This document shows positions 47,512 through 57,505 of a DNA stretch of 64,000 bases, one piece after another. The notes under the pieces are model-generated. The model saw nothing but the letters and a program-made list of their open reading frames with translations. It was not told where the DNA came from and did no database searches. Numbering within the stretch: position 1 is the stretch's first letter; each line of letters opens with the position of its first letter. This DNA comes from Bog-473 sp963783245 (GTDB lineage Bacteria > Actinomycetota > Acidimicrobiia > Acidimicrobiales > RAAP-2), in NCBI GenBank assembly GCA_963783245.1, contig CAWAMS010000003.1, forward strand, positions 1-64,000. The letters are read 5' to 3'. A program made the position numbers and the translations under genes.

Positions 47512-49218
47512 GTGACCTTTGATCTTCTGGTGCGAGATGGACATGTCGTCGACGGGACGGGCAAGGTCGGGTTCCGGGCCGATGTGGCGGTATCTGGCGG
47601 AAAGATCGTCGCTGTGGAACCGGACATCTCCGGCACCGCCAGCCGCGTGATCGACGCCGAAGGTCGGATTGTCGCTCCGGGGTTCATCGACATTCACACT
47701 CATTTCGACGCGCAAGTGCTGTGGGACCCCGCACTCACGTCGACCGTGAGGCACGGCATCACGTCGGTCGTGGCGGGCAACTGTGGGTTCACCGTGTCTC
47801 CGGTCAGCCCGGGCGACGGCGATTTCATCATTCAGATGCTGGCACGCGTGGAGGGGATGCCGGCTGACGCCCTCAAAGCGGGCCTGAATTGGGAATGGGA
47901 GAGCTTCGGTGAGTACGTCGATCGCCTGCGCAACCGGGTAGGCGTCAACTATCTGCCCCAGATCGGCCACTCCACCCTGAGACGGTATGCCATGGGCGAT
48001 GCCGCATTCGAGAGGGCGGCGACCGAGGAGGAGGTGGCGACCATGCACGGCCTCCTCAGCCAGGCCGTGCATGCGGGTGCCCGTGGATTCTCGACATCGA
48101 CCTCGCCCACCCACAACGACAGCTTCGGGCGACCAGTGCCGAGCCGGCTCGCGGAGAAGGAGGAGTTCCTCAGCCTGGCCGGAGCCCTCCGAGGTTCGCG
48201 TCACCCCCTCATCGGCATATCACCGGGGTCGAAGTTCGTCGGGATCAACCCCGACGAACGAGCGTTGATGGTGGGAATGGCAACGCAGAGTGGAGCGGTC
48301 GTCCACTGGAACCCGCTCGTGTACTCAGAGGCATTTCCCGACCTCTATGCGCGGACGCTCGAGGTTTCTGCTGAGGCCCGAGCTGCGGGAGCTCGAGTGG
48401 TCGGCGTCTACAATCCCGGCCCCCCCGGCCCGACGCGCGTCGACCTCCGCAGCGGATTCCTGTTCGAGTCTCTGCCCCACTGGAAGGAGATCCTGCGGCT
48501 GTCGATCGACGAGCGCTGCGAGGCTCTGCAGCAGGCGGACGTACGGCACAACCTGAAAGCTGACTTCGCGGACGACACCACAATGGGCCACCTGACAGCC
48601 CACCTGCGGAAAATGTGGCCCATGCTCACCGTCACGACCGTGTCGGACAAGGCGAACGAGAAGTATCTCGGCCGGACGGTCGGCTCCATCGCGGCCCAGG
48701 AAGGTAGCGACCCTATGGACACCATGCTCGACCTTGCCGTCCGTGACCATCTGGACACCATCTTCATGAACGACAATGTCACTCCCTCAGGTTCTGCCGC
48801 GAACGAGGCCATGCAGGAGCTCACCCACCACGAGGATGTCGTCTTCGGTGGGTCCGACGCCGGAGCGCACCTCGACTTCATGTCGAACGAGCCCTTGCCC
48901 AGCCGGGCCCTGGCGCTTCGGGTACGAGAACAGGGCGTGTTGTCACTCGAAGAGGTCGTCCACGGCTTCACAGGGCGCTTGGCCGACGTGTTCGGACTCG
49001 AGGGGCGGGGTGTCCTCGCCCCAGGGATGGCAGCCGACATCTGCGTCTTCGACATCGACGAGATCGGCGCCGGAATCCCCTACATGGTGAACGACCTGCC
49101 GGCGAACAGCGAACGATTCGTCACCGAGCCGAAGGGCATCTACCAGACGATCGTCAACGGCGAGGTTGTCAGCGACGAGGGAGAGGCGACTGGCGCCCTC
49201 GCTGGTCAGGTGCTCTGA
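47512..49218 (+). CDS. D-aminoacylase-type amidohydrolase
   Basis: GTG 47512 opens MTFDLLVRDGHVVDGTGKVG; there is no strong ribosome site, consistent with a short leader from the promoter at 47.4 kb. The 568-residue enzyme has metal motif GFIDIHTHFDAQVLWDP and distal GGSDAGAHLDFMS. It is intact and ends LAGQVL. It is the fourth member of this family here. Its own promoter with an operator-like element suggests separate regulation from the CaiB gene upstream. Confidence 0.89.
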   Translation: MTFDLLVRDGHVVDGTGKVGFRADVAVSGGKIVAVEPDISGTASRVIDAEGRIVAPGFIDIHTHFDAQVLWDPALTSTVRHGITSVVAGNCGFTVSPVSPGDGDFIIQMLARVEGMPADALKAGLNWEWESFGEYVDRLRNRVGVNYLPQIGHSTLRRYAMGDAAFERAATEEEVATMHGLLSQAVHAGARGFSTSTSPTHNDSFGRPVPSRLAEKEEFLSLAGALRGSRHPLIGISPGSKFVGINPDERALMVGMATQSGAVVHWNPLVYSEAFPDLYARTLEVSAEARAAGARVVGVYNPGPPGPTRVDLRSGFLFESLPHWKEILRLSIDERCEALQQADVRHNLKADFADDTTMGHLTAHLRKMWPMLTVTTVSDKANEKYLGRTVGSIAAQEGSDPMDTMLDLAVRDHLDTIFMNDNVTPSGSAANEAMQELTHHEDVVFGGSDAGAHLDFMSNEPLPSRALALRVREQGVLSLEEVVHGFTGRLADVFGLEGRGVLAPGMAADICVFDIDEIGAGIPYMVNDLPANSERFVTEPKGIYQTIVNGEVVSDEGEATGALAGQVL

Positions 49219-49246
49219 CACCTCTACCGGTGAGCGGCGCTTCTTC

Positions 49247-50461
49247 TTATCGCAACGTGATGGGAAGAGTCTCGACGCTCCGCATGAAGGTCGACCCCGA
49301 CCAGAGGATCTCATCGGCTGGAACCGCCAGATCAAGTCCGGGGAATCGCCCGAGCAAGCCTTCGAAGGCGGCCTGAATCTCCAGATGCGCGAGATGCGCA
49401 CCCATACACCGGTGGGCGCCGAACGCCAGCGACAAGTGGGGCCTTGGAGCGTGACGGTGGAAGTCGAGCTCCCATCCGTTCGGAAACACCGACTCGTCGC
49501 GGTTGGCCACCGAATGCTCGGGAAGGACCGGCTCCCCGGCCTTCACGACGACGCCTCCGCTCAGCTCGACATCCTCGCTGGCCCAGCGCACGAACGGCAC
49601 TCCGTACTTGAAACTGGGAATCCACCGCCACAGTTCCTCGAGTGCAGCCGGAAGCAGGTTTCGGTCATCGACCAATTCCTGCCAATGGCCACGATGGGTC
49701 ATCAGGGCAAACAGAGTCGTCCCCAGTTGGTTCACGGTGGTCTCCAACCCTCCGAGCCACACGGCCATCGCGAGGTTGTAAAGCTCTTCTTCGTTCAGCC
49801 GGTCGTCGTCGTCGTGTGCGTGAACCAGAACGTGGAGAAGATCGTCGGTCTCCTCGGACCGGCGCTTGGCGATCAGCGCGGTCACGTACTCGTGCACGGT
49901 CTCCTCAGCGGCGTGACGGGCTTCGGGCTCGGTGTCGAATCCGGTCAGCGTGTCCACCCACAGCCGGAACTGCTGTGCTTCGGACACCGGAACGCCGAGG
50001 ATCAACGTCAGCACTCGCGGTGGGAGCTGCCGCCCGAACATGGAGACGAAATCGACCGCCCCGTCCTGATCGGCCATCTCGTCCAAAAGATCGTCGACCA
50101 TGGCCTGGACCTGATTGCGAAGAGAACTGATCCGGCGTGGCGAGAAAGCCCCGGAGGTGAGCCGGCGTAGACGGGACTGCTCAGGAGGATCCATGTTCAC
50201 CAACATGGTGGGATCCTTGGCCATGACGGCACCGATCCAGACCCCTGGCGAGTCGCGAGGGATTCCGAGCACCCGGCCGAAACGGCGATCGCCGTACACG
50301 GCGCGAACATCTTCGTAACGGGTGGCCAACCAGCAGGGCTCACCGAAGGGCAGCTGGACCTTGATCGGACCCTTTTCCTGCAGCTCCTTGTAGATGGGGT
50401 CGACGTCCAAGGCCGCATCTGTGACGACGGGGTACTCGATGATCTCGCTCGTCGTCGCCAT
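49247..50461 (-). CDS. Cytochrome P450
   Basis: ATG 50461 follows GGGAGG and gives 404 residues; the extension to 50683 is not conserved. The haem-cysteine loop is LAFGAHRCMGAHLAHLE, the ExxR motif is EELWRW, and the I-helix is VWLGGLETTVNQLGTTLFA, with GLETT in place of the common AGxxTT. PPEQSRLRRLTSGAFSPRRI is the usual C-helix region. It hydroxylates an unknown substrate and needs ferredoxin and a reductase, which are not adjacent. A TACGGTGTC element lies upstream at 50504-50512. It is divergent from the dienelactone hydrolase. Confidence 0.92.
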   Translation of the reverse strand: MATTSEIIEYPVVTDAALDVDPIYKELQEKGPIKVQLPFGEPCWLATRYEDVRAVYGDRRFGRVLGIPRDSPGVWIGAVMAKDPTMLVNMDPPEQSRLRRLTSGAFSPRRISSLRNQVQAMVDDLLDEMADQDGAVDFVSMFGRQLPPRVLTLILGVPVSEAQQFRLWVDTLTGFDTEPEARHAAEETVHEYVTALIAKRRSEETDDLLHVLVHAHDDDDRLNEEELYNLAMAVWLGGLETTVNQLGTTLFALMTHRGHWQELVDDRNLLPAALEELWRWIPSFKYGVPFVRWASEDVELSGGVVVKAGEPVLPEHSVANRDESVFPNGWELDFHRHAPRPHLSLAFGAHRCMGAHLAHLEIQAAFEGLLGRFPGLDLAVPADEILWSGSTFMRSVETLPITLR

Positions 50462-50645
50462 CGGTACCGGCCTCCCTTTCCGGGCCATTCGACCCTGCCA
50501 CTCGACACCGTATAGTACCGAGAGCGCGGCCGGGAACCCCAAGCCAGACCGCCGTTGCTGCCTTTTGGGGCCTTCTTCGGGGCCACGACGAGTGTCCATC
50601 CGAGTCCCCGTAGTGGCCGTCGGCAGTCGCCCTATCGTGGCGCAC

Positions 50646-51380
50646 ATGGACGTGGCGATGAAAGCTGAGACGATTACCATCACCGGAGCCGGAGGCGACG
50701 AGATTGAGGCTTACCTTGCTCAACCTCTCACGGTCGGCCACTACGGCGGGGTAGTGGTGATCCACCACATGCCGGGCTACGACGAGGCGACCAAGGAGAT
50801 CACCCGGCGGTTCGCAGCACACGGATACCTCGCCATCTGCCCCAATCTCTACTACCGGGAGGCTCCCGGAGCCTCACCCGACGATGCCGCCGCCACGGCC
50901 CGGGCAGCGGGAGGCGTGCCCGACGATCGCTTGGTCGGCGACGTGGACGGCGCGCTGCACTTCCTGAAGTCTCTCTCGAGTTCCAATGGCAAAGTTGCCG
51001 TCATCGGGTACTGCTCGGGCGGCCGCCAGGCCTTCCTCGCCGGGTGCCGCCTTCAGCTCGATGCGGTCGTCGACTGCTACGGGGCCTTCGTCGTGGCGAC
51101 GCCGCCGCAGGGATCCTCGATGGAGCCCCTCCTCCACCTGACTCCGCAGCTTTCCGCCCCGCTTCTCGGCTTGTTCGGAGCCGAGGACGGGTACCCCTCG
51201 CCCGATGAGGTCGCCCAGCTGGAAGCGGCTCTGAAGGAGAACGGCAAGCCGTACGAGATCCACAGTTTCGAGAACGCCGGACATGCGTTCTTCGCCACGG
51301 ACCGGCCCAGCTACCGCGTGGAGGCGGCGAATGCCGGGTGGGCTGCGATCTGGGCCTTCTTCGGGGAGCACCTCGCCTGA
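50646..51380 (+). CDS. Dienelactone hydrolase family protein
   Basis: ATG 50646 gives 244 residues. The nucleophile is cysteine in VAVIGYCSGGRQAFLAG (the dienelactone-hydrolase GYCSGG elbow). The acid is in LFGAEDGYPS and the histidine in FENAGHAFFATDRPSY. The canonical reaction opens 4-carboxymethylenebutenolide in chlorocatechol breakdown, but the family is broad. The next small gene starts on the last base of its stop codon (TGATG). Confidence 0.88.
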   Translation: MDVAMKAETITITGAGGDEIEAYLAQPLTVGHYGGVVVIHHMPGYDEATKEITRRFAAHGYLAICPNLYYREAPGASPDDAAATARAAGGVPDDRLVGDVDGALHFLKSLSSSNGKVAVIGYCSGGRQAFLAGCRLQLDAVVDCYGAFVVATPPQGSSMEPLLHLTPQLSAPLLGLFGAEDGYPSPDEVAQLEAALKENGKPYEIHSFENAGHAFFATDRPSYRVEAANAGWAAIWAFFGEHLA

Positions 51381-51641
51381 TGTGCACCTACGAGACCGAA
51401 CACGTATCCATGCAAGGGTCGGCCAAAGGGCCCTCGGGCTGGTTCGACGTGACCACCGCGACGGTCTACTTCGACCACCCGGTCCACGCTCCCTTCGTGC
51501 ATTCTCTGAACATCGACTTCCTCAATGCTGCAAGCCGGACCGTCCACGCGCACCGCAGTGGAGCTCAGCTCAGAGTCGGCGCGGCAGCTGGCCGAGGCCA
51601 TCCTGAAGACACTCGATTCCGTGCCGAGCGGCCTCGCCTGA
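51380..51641 (+). pseudogene. DUF6295-like small protein, single frameshift
   Basis: ATG 51380 overlaps the dienelactone hydrolase stop by one base. The first half reads MCTYETEHVSMQGSAKGPSG and TVYFDHPVHAPFVHSLNIDF. Near 51540 the frame changes to give GPSTRTAVELSSESARQLAE and a stop at 51641, for about 87 residues. The combination matches the small DUF6295-type protein often found beside such hydrolases. Function unknown. Confidence 0.65.
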
Positions 51642-51666
51642 ACTCGCCACGGGTCGGTGACGGGTA

Positions 51667-53056
51667 CTAGCGGTCAGTCGTCGTCGCCGCTCCAACGGCC
51701 TCGGCCAGCTCGCTGACGTCGTCGAGCTCGTCCAGGCGCCAGCACAGATCGATTATCTGTTCGCGCTCTTTCAGCGGCACCAACGCCTCGGCACATTCGT
51801 GGAATTTGCCGAGGAGCTCGTCGTCGGTCAGTGGGTCCTCCGGCCTACCGTGGGAAAGGGTCACGGTTTCGTCGAAAACCTCGCCCGATTTGAGGGTCAG
51901 TTCCACCCGGCTCTCCAACTTCACGTTGGCGATATCGCCGTCGACCGGGATAGAACTGACCCTGCTCATCATCTCGCGGGCTTCGGGGCGTCGCACGGCC
52001 TCGTCGGTGTATTGGTACATCCCGGCTCGTCCGTCGAGAGCGATCGCGGCGAGGTCGTACTCGATGCTGTATTTGCCCTCCAGGCCGGTCTTCGGGTCGT
52101 GGTAGGGCATCATCTCGGTCAAGAAGGCCGGGAACGACACGGTGATCGAATCGATCTCGGAGGGATCGATGGGCTGGCGCCGGACGATCTTCTGGAGCGC
52201 GTCCTGCCCCCAGTGGCCGGCACCGCACGACGCGTGCAACCGCAAGGTGGACCCCCGGGTCGCCATTTCCCAGTCGCCGAGTCCTTGCAGCACCTTTTGG
52301 GGATCCCCGACTTCCAGTCCGAGCAACCTGGCCACCCCGTCGTCACCGTCGATGATGTTCTCGTTGGCGGTGAAGCCGAGGCTGATCAGCTCGGCCGCAA
52401 TCACTCCGTGCATGGCTGCGCTCCCGGCGCTGAACGATTTGGTGTCGCTCCCCCGGTTCTTCATCACCCCGGCCATGGCCGACGCCGCATTCCCGAGCGC
52501 CATGCGGGTCTGCGTCACGTCAAGTCCCATCAACTTCGCCGTCAGGGCCGCCACGCCCAGCACGGGCTGGAATCCCTGGTTGAACCAACCGCGCCACAGC
52601 AGAGTGTTGCGCGCCCCGTCCATGCAGGGCTTTGCGGTCTGGTAGATCACCTCGTACCCGACCTGCCAGGCCAGGATCACCTCCCGTCCGGACGGCGCCG
52701 AGCTTCTCTCCGACGGCCAGGGCGGCCGCGGTCAGCGGATTGGCGTAGTGACCACTGAACAGTGCGATGTCGTCGAACTCGAGAGCGTGGCCGGCCGTGG
52801 CATTGGCGAGGGTGGCCAAGGACGCCGTGCTCTTGAAGCCGGCTCCGACGACGCTGCATTCCTCCTTTGCACCCTGTGCCCGGACCCACTGGCTGATGAT
52901 CTGACCGGTCGAGACGGACAGTCCGGCGAACTGCACGCCGAGCGAGTCGATGAACCGCTCTTTCACGCGCAGGGCCCCCGGATCTGGAACGTCGTCGTAC
53001 TGCGCGTTGACGATCCACTCCGCCAGCTGTTCAGTCACCGACGCTGTCACTGTCAT
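51667..53056 (-). pseudogene. MmgE/PrpD family protein A, single frameshift
   Basis: ATG 53056 follows GGAAGGAAG. The N-terminal helical part reads VKERFIDSLGVQFAGLSVST and ATAGHALEFDDIALFSGHYA, the family signature. Near 52690 one base is off. The other frame continues REVILAWQVGYEVIYQTAKP and the C-terminal domain (ASCGAGHWGQDALQKIV; VELTLKSGEVFDETVTL) to 51667. Members are 2-methylcitrate dehydratase, cis-aconitate decarboxylase or iminodisuccinate epimerase. It lies at the 3' end of the operon, 49 bases after the small aconitase-like subunit. Confidence 0.8.
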
Positions 53057-53105
53057 CTTCCTTCCGTGTGGCGATGGTTCATTCAGTGCGGTTTGTCGCC
53101 ATCGT

Positions 53106-53612
53106 CTATTTCGCCGGAGCGAGGTATCCCTCCCTGCGGAGCATGTCCTCGACTCCCCCGGCTTCGACGATGTCCCGAAGAGCCTGATGCACGGGAACGC
53201 CTTCGATGCTCGTGCCCTTGGTCGTGTTCTCGACATGCCCTGAGTGCCAGTCCACTGTCGCCACGTCGCCCTCCTCGAAGAGGTCGCTGACGCCGGCGCA
53301 AGGGAGAACCGGCATCCCGACGTTGACGCAGTTGCGCAGACCGAGTCCGTTGAACGACTCGGCGACGATGCCCGCCATTTCGAACCCACGGAAGATGTCC
53401 CCGATGGCCCGGGCCGACCCGACGCCGAAGTTCCGGCCCGCGATCAGGACGTCGCCGGGTCGCACCTCGTCCACCCAACCCGGCCGGTTGGCCGAAAAGC
53501 ACTGGCGCCGCTGCTCCTCGGGGGGCATGAAGAGCGCATAACCCGGGATGATCAGATCGGTATTGATGTCGTCACCGAACTTCCACACCCGGCCGCTGAA
53601 GGTGCTCGCCAT
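53106..53612 (-). CDS. Aconitase-superfamily small (swivel) subunit, LeuD/DmdB-like
   Basis: The complete 168-residue protein reads VWKFGDDINTDLIIPGYALF, then IAGRNFGVGSARAIGDIFRG, the swivelling-domain loop. In isopropylmalate isomerase the loop is FGCGSSRE; here it is FGVGSARA, so substrate recognition probably differs. It pairs with the large subunit 29 bases upstream. Homoaconitase, dimethylmalate dehydratase or an unassigned hydro-lyase are all possible. The operon has no other leucine-biosynthesis gene. Confidence 0.85.
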   Translation of the reverse strand: MASTFSGRVWKFGDDINTDLIIPGYALFMPPEEQRRQCFSANRPGWVDEVRPGDVLIAGRNFGVGSARAIGDIFRGFEMAGIVAESFNGLGLRNCVNVGMPVLPCAGVSDLFEEGDVATVDWHSGHVENTTKGTSIEGVPVHQALRDIVEAGGVEDMLRREGYLAPAK

Positions 53613-53641
53613 TGTCTCTCCTGTCCTCTCGTTCCCAATGC

Positions 53642-54873
53642 CTACAGGTCGCGGGGATCGGTGATGACGCCCCGCACGGCGGAGGCGGCCACCGTGGCCG
53701 GCGAACCCATGAAGATGTCCGCTTCCGCGCTACCCATGCGGCCCTTGAAGTTGCGGGTCGACGCCGTGATGCAGACTTCGCCATCGGCCAGCAGTCCCAT
53801 GTGCCCCCCGAAGCAGGCGCCGCAGGTCGAACTGGTCACGACTGCTCCCGCCTCCATCAGGGTCTCGACATAGCCGGCCTTGACAGCCTGCTTCAGGATT
53901 TCCTGACTGCCGGGGGTCACGATGAAGCGCACCCCGGGAGCGACCTTGTGTCCCTTGACCATCTCGGCGGCGACGGCGAAATCACTGAGCCGCCCGTTGG
54001 CGCAGGAGCCTATGAACGCCTGATCCACCTTCTGTCCCGCCACCTCGCCGACACTGCCCGAATTCCAGGCGACCCGACCCGGCTTGACGACCTGGGGCTC
54101 GAGGGACGAGAGGTCCACGGTGATCACGGCTTCGTACTCCGCGTCAGCGTCGGGATAGGCCGGCTCGTACTCCCATTTCGCCCGACCCTCGAGGAACTCC
54201 GCCAGGACGTCGTCGTACGGGAAGAGGGAGAATTCCGGCAGAGAGCTCGGCGGAGATGGTGGCCATGGTCAGGCGCCCGTCCATCCCGACACTGGCGAGC
54301 CCATCCCCGTGCCACTCCAGGTTGCGTCCGGCGAAATCGCCGTATTGACCCGGGATGTAGTGGATGATGTCCCGCGCGTAGACCCGCTCGGGCAGTTTGC
54401 CTTCCAGGTTCACCTTGGTGGTCGGACCCACCATGAACCAGGTCTTGCCTTTGCAGAGGATATAGGTCATCTCCGAAGGGCCCATGCCGCGGGCCAGGCA
54501 GTTGAGTGCGCCCGACGAGCAGGTATGGGAGTCAGGGATTGGCCAGTATCTGACCCGGTAGTGCCAGCCCCTCCTGGGCCACCAGCACGTGGGAGATGCC
54601 GTGCTGACCGACGGGGAAGTAGTGCTTCACCTTGAACTTCTCGACGAACGCCCTCATCTCCTTGGCCATGTTGGCGGCGCGTACCGTCGGAGCGGGCACC
54701 TGATGGTCGTGGAGCAGGACCAGCCGGTCCGGGTCGAATACCTTCAGCACGTCCGGCCGCATCCAGTCGAAGAACACGGCGACATCCACGTCTACGACTA
54801 CGACGTCGCCCGGTGAGACCTTCGACTGGTCCGAGTGGTTGGCCAAAATCTTCTCGACTGTTGTCATTCCCAT
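53642..54873 (-). pseudogene. Aconitase-superfamily large subunit, LeuC/DmdA-like, two frame changes
   Basis: ATG 54873 follows AAGGGGGG. The parts in order are VSPGDVVVVDVDVAVFFDWM and YFPVGQHGISHVLVAQEG; a frame change near 54545; PDSHTCSSGALNCLARGMGP (first iron-sulphur cysteine); another change near 54240; then DQAFIGSCANGRLSDFAVAA and TSSTCGACFGGHMGLLADG (the other two cysteines) to 53642. All three [4Fe-4S] ligands survive in about 410 residues, so the gene would be functional if the two indels were corrected. It forms a two-subunit hydro-lyase with 53106-53612. Confidence 0.82.
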
Positions 54874-54898
54874 GGGAAACCCCCCTTCATCAACGTTG

Positions 54899-56290
54899 TT
54901 ACTTCGGGCTGAATAATGCGGCCAGGTCCGCGACGTTACCAATGCGTTCCAATCCGCGGGCTTGGTCGTAGAGCTGGTCGCTCTGTGTCGTCACCGAGCA
55001 CCCTGCCGGCCATGTTCATGAACTTGTCCCGGAACTCGTCTTCGGTCATCGGGTTCGATGGATTGCCCTTCGGATAGAGCACCTCGTCGGTGTACTCGTG
55101 GCCGTCCTTGGTCCGGACGGTGACCCGACCCGGCATACTGAAGGTGACCCGGCCGTAGAGCTCGTCGTCCTGGTGAACGGTCGTCCTCGGAATCATCGCC
55201 TGAATCACCGGATCGCCCACCGTTTCCTCGGTGAACTCGTCAACCGTGATGCGGCCCCGAACGGCGGCCACGGAAAGGGCGAACGGCAGGCTGGCCTGAG
55301 CGGACACGACTGTCGAGACCTTGTGCTTGGCGAGAAAGGGTTCGACCTTCTGCCAGGCCGCATCGATCTGCTCGATGTCGGTGTGTTGCAGGTCGTTCTC
55401 CCGCATGATCTTGAGCAGGGCCTCCACCGGGGCATGCAGGGTCAGGTTCATGGGATACGCCTTGGCCCAACGCCGGGTGATCTCAAAGGACTCGCCCAGG
55501 TCATCGAGTAACACGCTCGACATCCAAGCGGCCGTCGGAGTACATCTTGGCGAAGGCCTGTATTCCTTCGAGCCCCAGCTCCGTCGCCCGGAACCCGGTC
55601 TCGGCGAGCTCGGCCGCGGTAACACCGCGCTCGCTGGCCATACCGCCGTTGAGCGACCTCTGCCAGGCGCCCTCCTCGTGGCCCTGGAACGTCCCACCCG
55701 TGAACGCCGCCGCAAGACCGAGGGCGTAGTTGGTGAACAGAGGGCTGAGACCGAGCAGTCGGGCGGAGCCGGCGGCAGCCCCGAAGGTGCCGTAGAGCGC
55801 CGGTACGTAGAACGGGGACCCACCGCCGCCGAGGGTCGCCCTGGTGATCCGACTGATCACCTCGTACCCGATGACGATCGAGAGAACGAGTTCCCGGCCC
55901 GAGAGTTGACGAGCCTCGGCCAGGGCGAGGGGCGCGGTCACCGCAAACGGATAGGGCCGACCGAATCCGTTGAAATCGGCGTACTCGAAGCCGAGCGCCA
56001 TTGTGCCGTTCGCGAGGGCCGCCCTCGAGGCAAGCGTTTTCTTCCCCGTGGCGATGATCGTGGCTTCGGGTTGACCGCCGCCGTCGAGCGGCGCAGAACG
56101 CGGCGATCGACTGGCCCCAGGGTTTGGTAGCCCCGACGAACAACGATTCACCCAGGTAGTCGGCCAATACCCGCCCGGCCTCTTCGACGGCGGGCTCAGG
56201 AAGGTCTTCGAACTTGAGACCGGCCACCCACTCCGCCAACTCGCGGGTCACAAGTCGGCCGCCGGTGATGGTCTCCCCATCGGCGTCCAT
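54899..56290 (-). pseudogene. MmgE/PrpD family protein B, three frame changes
   Basis: ATG 56290 follows GAGGAG. The protein is read in four pieces: LVTRELAEWVAGLKFEDLPE; after about 56095, ASRAALANGTMALGFEYADF and ELVLSIVIGYEVISRITRAT; after about 55505, LDDLGESFEITRRWAKAYPM and the C-terminal domain; after about 55000, LYDQARGLERIGNVADLAAL to the stop at 54899. Each break is one base. The reconstructed length (about 463 residues) is normal. It differs strongly from MmgE/PrpD A, so the two probably act on different substrates or form a heteromer. Confidence 0.78.
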
Positions 56291-56325
56291 CAAATCTCCT
56301 CGGGCATGTACGACGAACGATCTCG

Positions 56326-57505
56326 TTAGATGTGCACGAGCCGCTCGACCGACTCGAAGGGGGTGGGTTGGACCCCTTCTTCGTAGCCGGGCAGGCGGTA
56401 CAGCCGGGCAGTGTTGCCAGCGAGCAGCGCCTGCTTGTCCTCAGTGGGGAGCTCCTCGCTGACGCGCATGGCCTGCTGGCGGTCGTCGGGCCAGTTCGCC
56501 GCGTCAAGTGGGAAATGGCTGGCCCAGAGGAGATGTTCGGCTCCGATGAGATCGCGATGCTTCACCGTGGTCCTGTCCTGCTGGATCGTGAACCAGAAAT
56601 GGCGGCGCATGTATTCGCTGGGGTACGAGTCCTCCCGGTCGAGCTTGAAACGCTCCAGGTGCCGTTGACGGAGGTAGGTGTTGTCGAGGAACTCCATCCA
56701 GTGGAAGGACCACCCGGCATCGGCGTGCGCCACCACCATCCTCAGGTTCGGGAAACGGTCGAACACGCCTGCGGCCACCAGCGGTAGCAGCGCCGTCGCA
56801 ACCGGCGGCTTCAGACCCGGTGTGATGGCCGTGGTGGGCGCACTGGCGAGCGTCGCCCAGACCGTAGTGCAGGCTTATCGGTATTCCGGCCTCATTGGCC
56901 ACGTCCCAGAGCGGATCGAGCGCCGCATCGGTCGGACCCTTGCTACCCGACGGCCAGGCGTCGATCACCGCGCCCCGTAGAACCGGGTCGCCGACGATAC
57001 GGACCAGCTCTTTCCGGGCGTCCTCGATGCTGGAGGTGGGGAGCTTGCCGATGCCGATCAGGCGATCGGGGTTGTACGAGCAGAACTCCGATATCCAGTC
57101 GTTGTAGGCCCGGGCGCACTCGAGACGCAATTCGGCGTCCTCGACCTGCTTGATGGCGTCCCAGAGATGGGGTGACGCATACAGGACTTCGGCGTCGACG
57201 CTGTCCGCGTCCTGGGCCTTGATCCGTTCGGCCGGATCATGCAAGGCCGGCATTATTTCGTCGAAGGTCACCGGTCGGTCCGGGTCGGTGAGGTCGAAGA
57301 ACCGGTAACCCGAGCCCGTCACCGCTGACGCAGGGAACGGTACCGGCACGACATTCTCCACGAACCAGGCGCTGCCGCCGTTCGACTCGCGCACTTGCGG
57401 AGCCCGATCTCGCAGACGGGCGGGCAGCCTCGTCTCGAACAGGTCCGCCGGCTCGAACACGTGCGAGTCAGCCGAAATCAGGCTGTAATCAATCTTGTCG
57501 TTCAC
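56326..57505 (-). pseudogene. Amidohydrolase_2 family protein with unusual active site, single frameshift
   Basis: ATG 57505 overlaps the double CaiB gene by 17 bases. The metal motif is LISADSHVFEPADLFETRLP. After GIPISLHYGLGDA the frame shifts near 56840 and continues VFDRFPNLRMVVAHADAGWS to the stop at 56326. Where paralogues read SDFPH or TDYPH, this one has WASHFPLDAANWP, so the catalytic aspartate is replaced by histidine and the histidine by leucine. The protein may be an altered or inactive member even if the frame is restored. Confidence 0.75.

Noticed and set aside
53106..54873. Leucine biosynthesis leuCD
   Set aside because: The pair is embedded with MmgE/PrpD, CaiB and amidohydrolase genes, lacks leuA/leuB, and has a changed substrate loop. 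A catabolic hydro-lyase is more likely.
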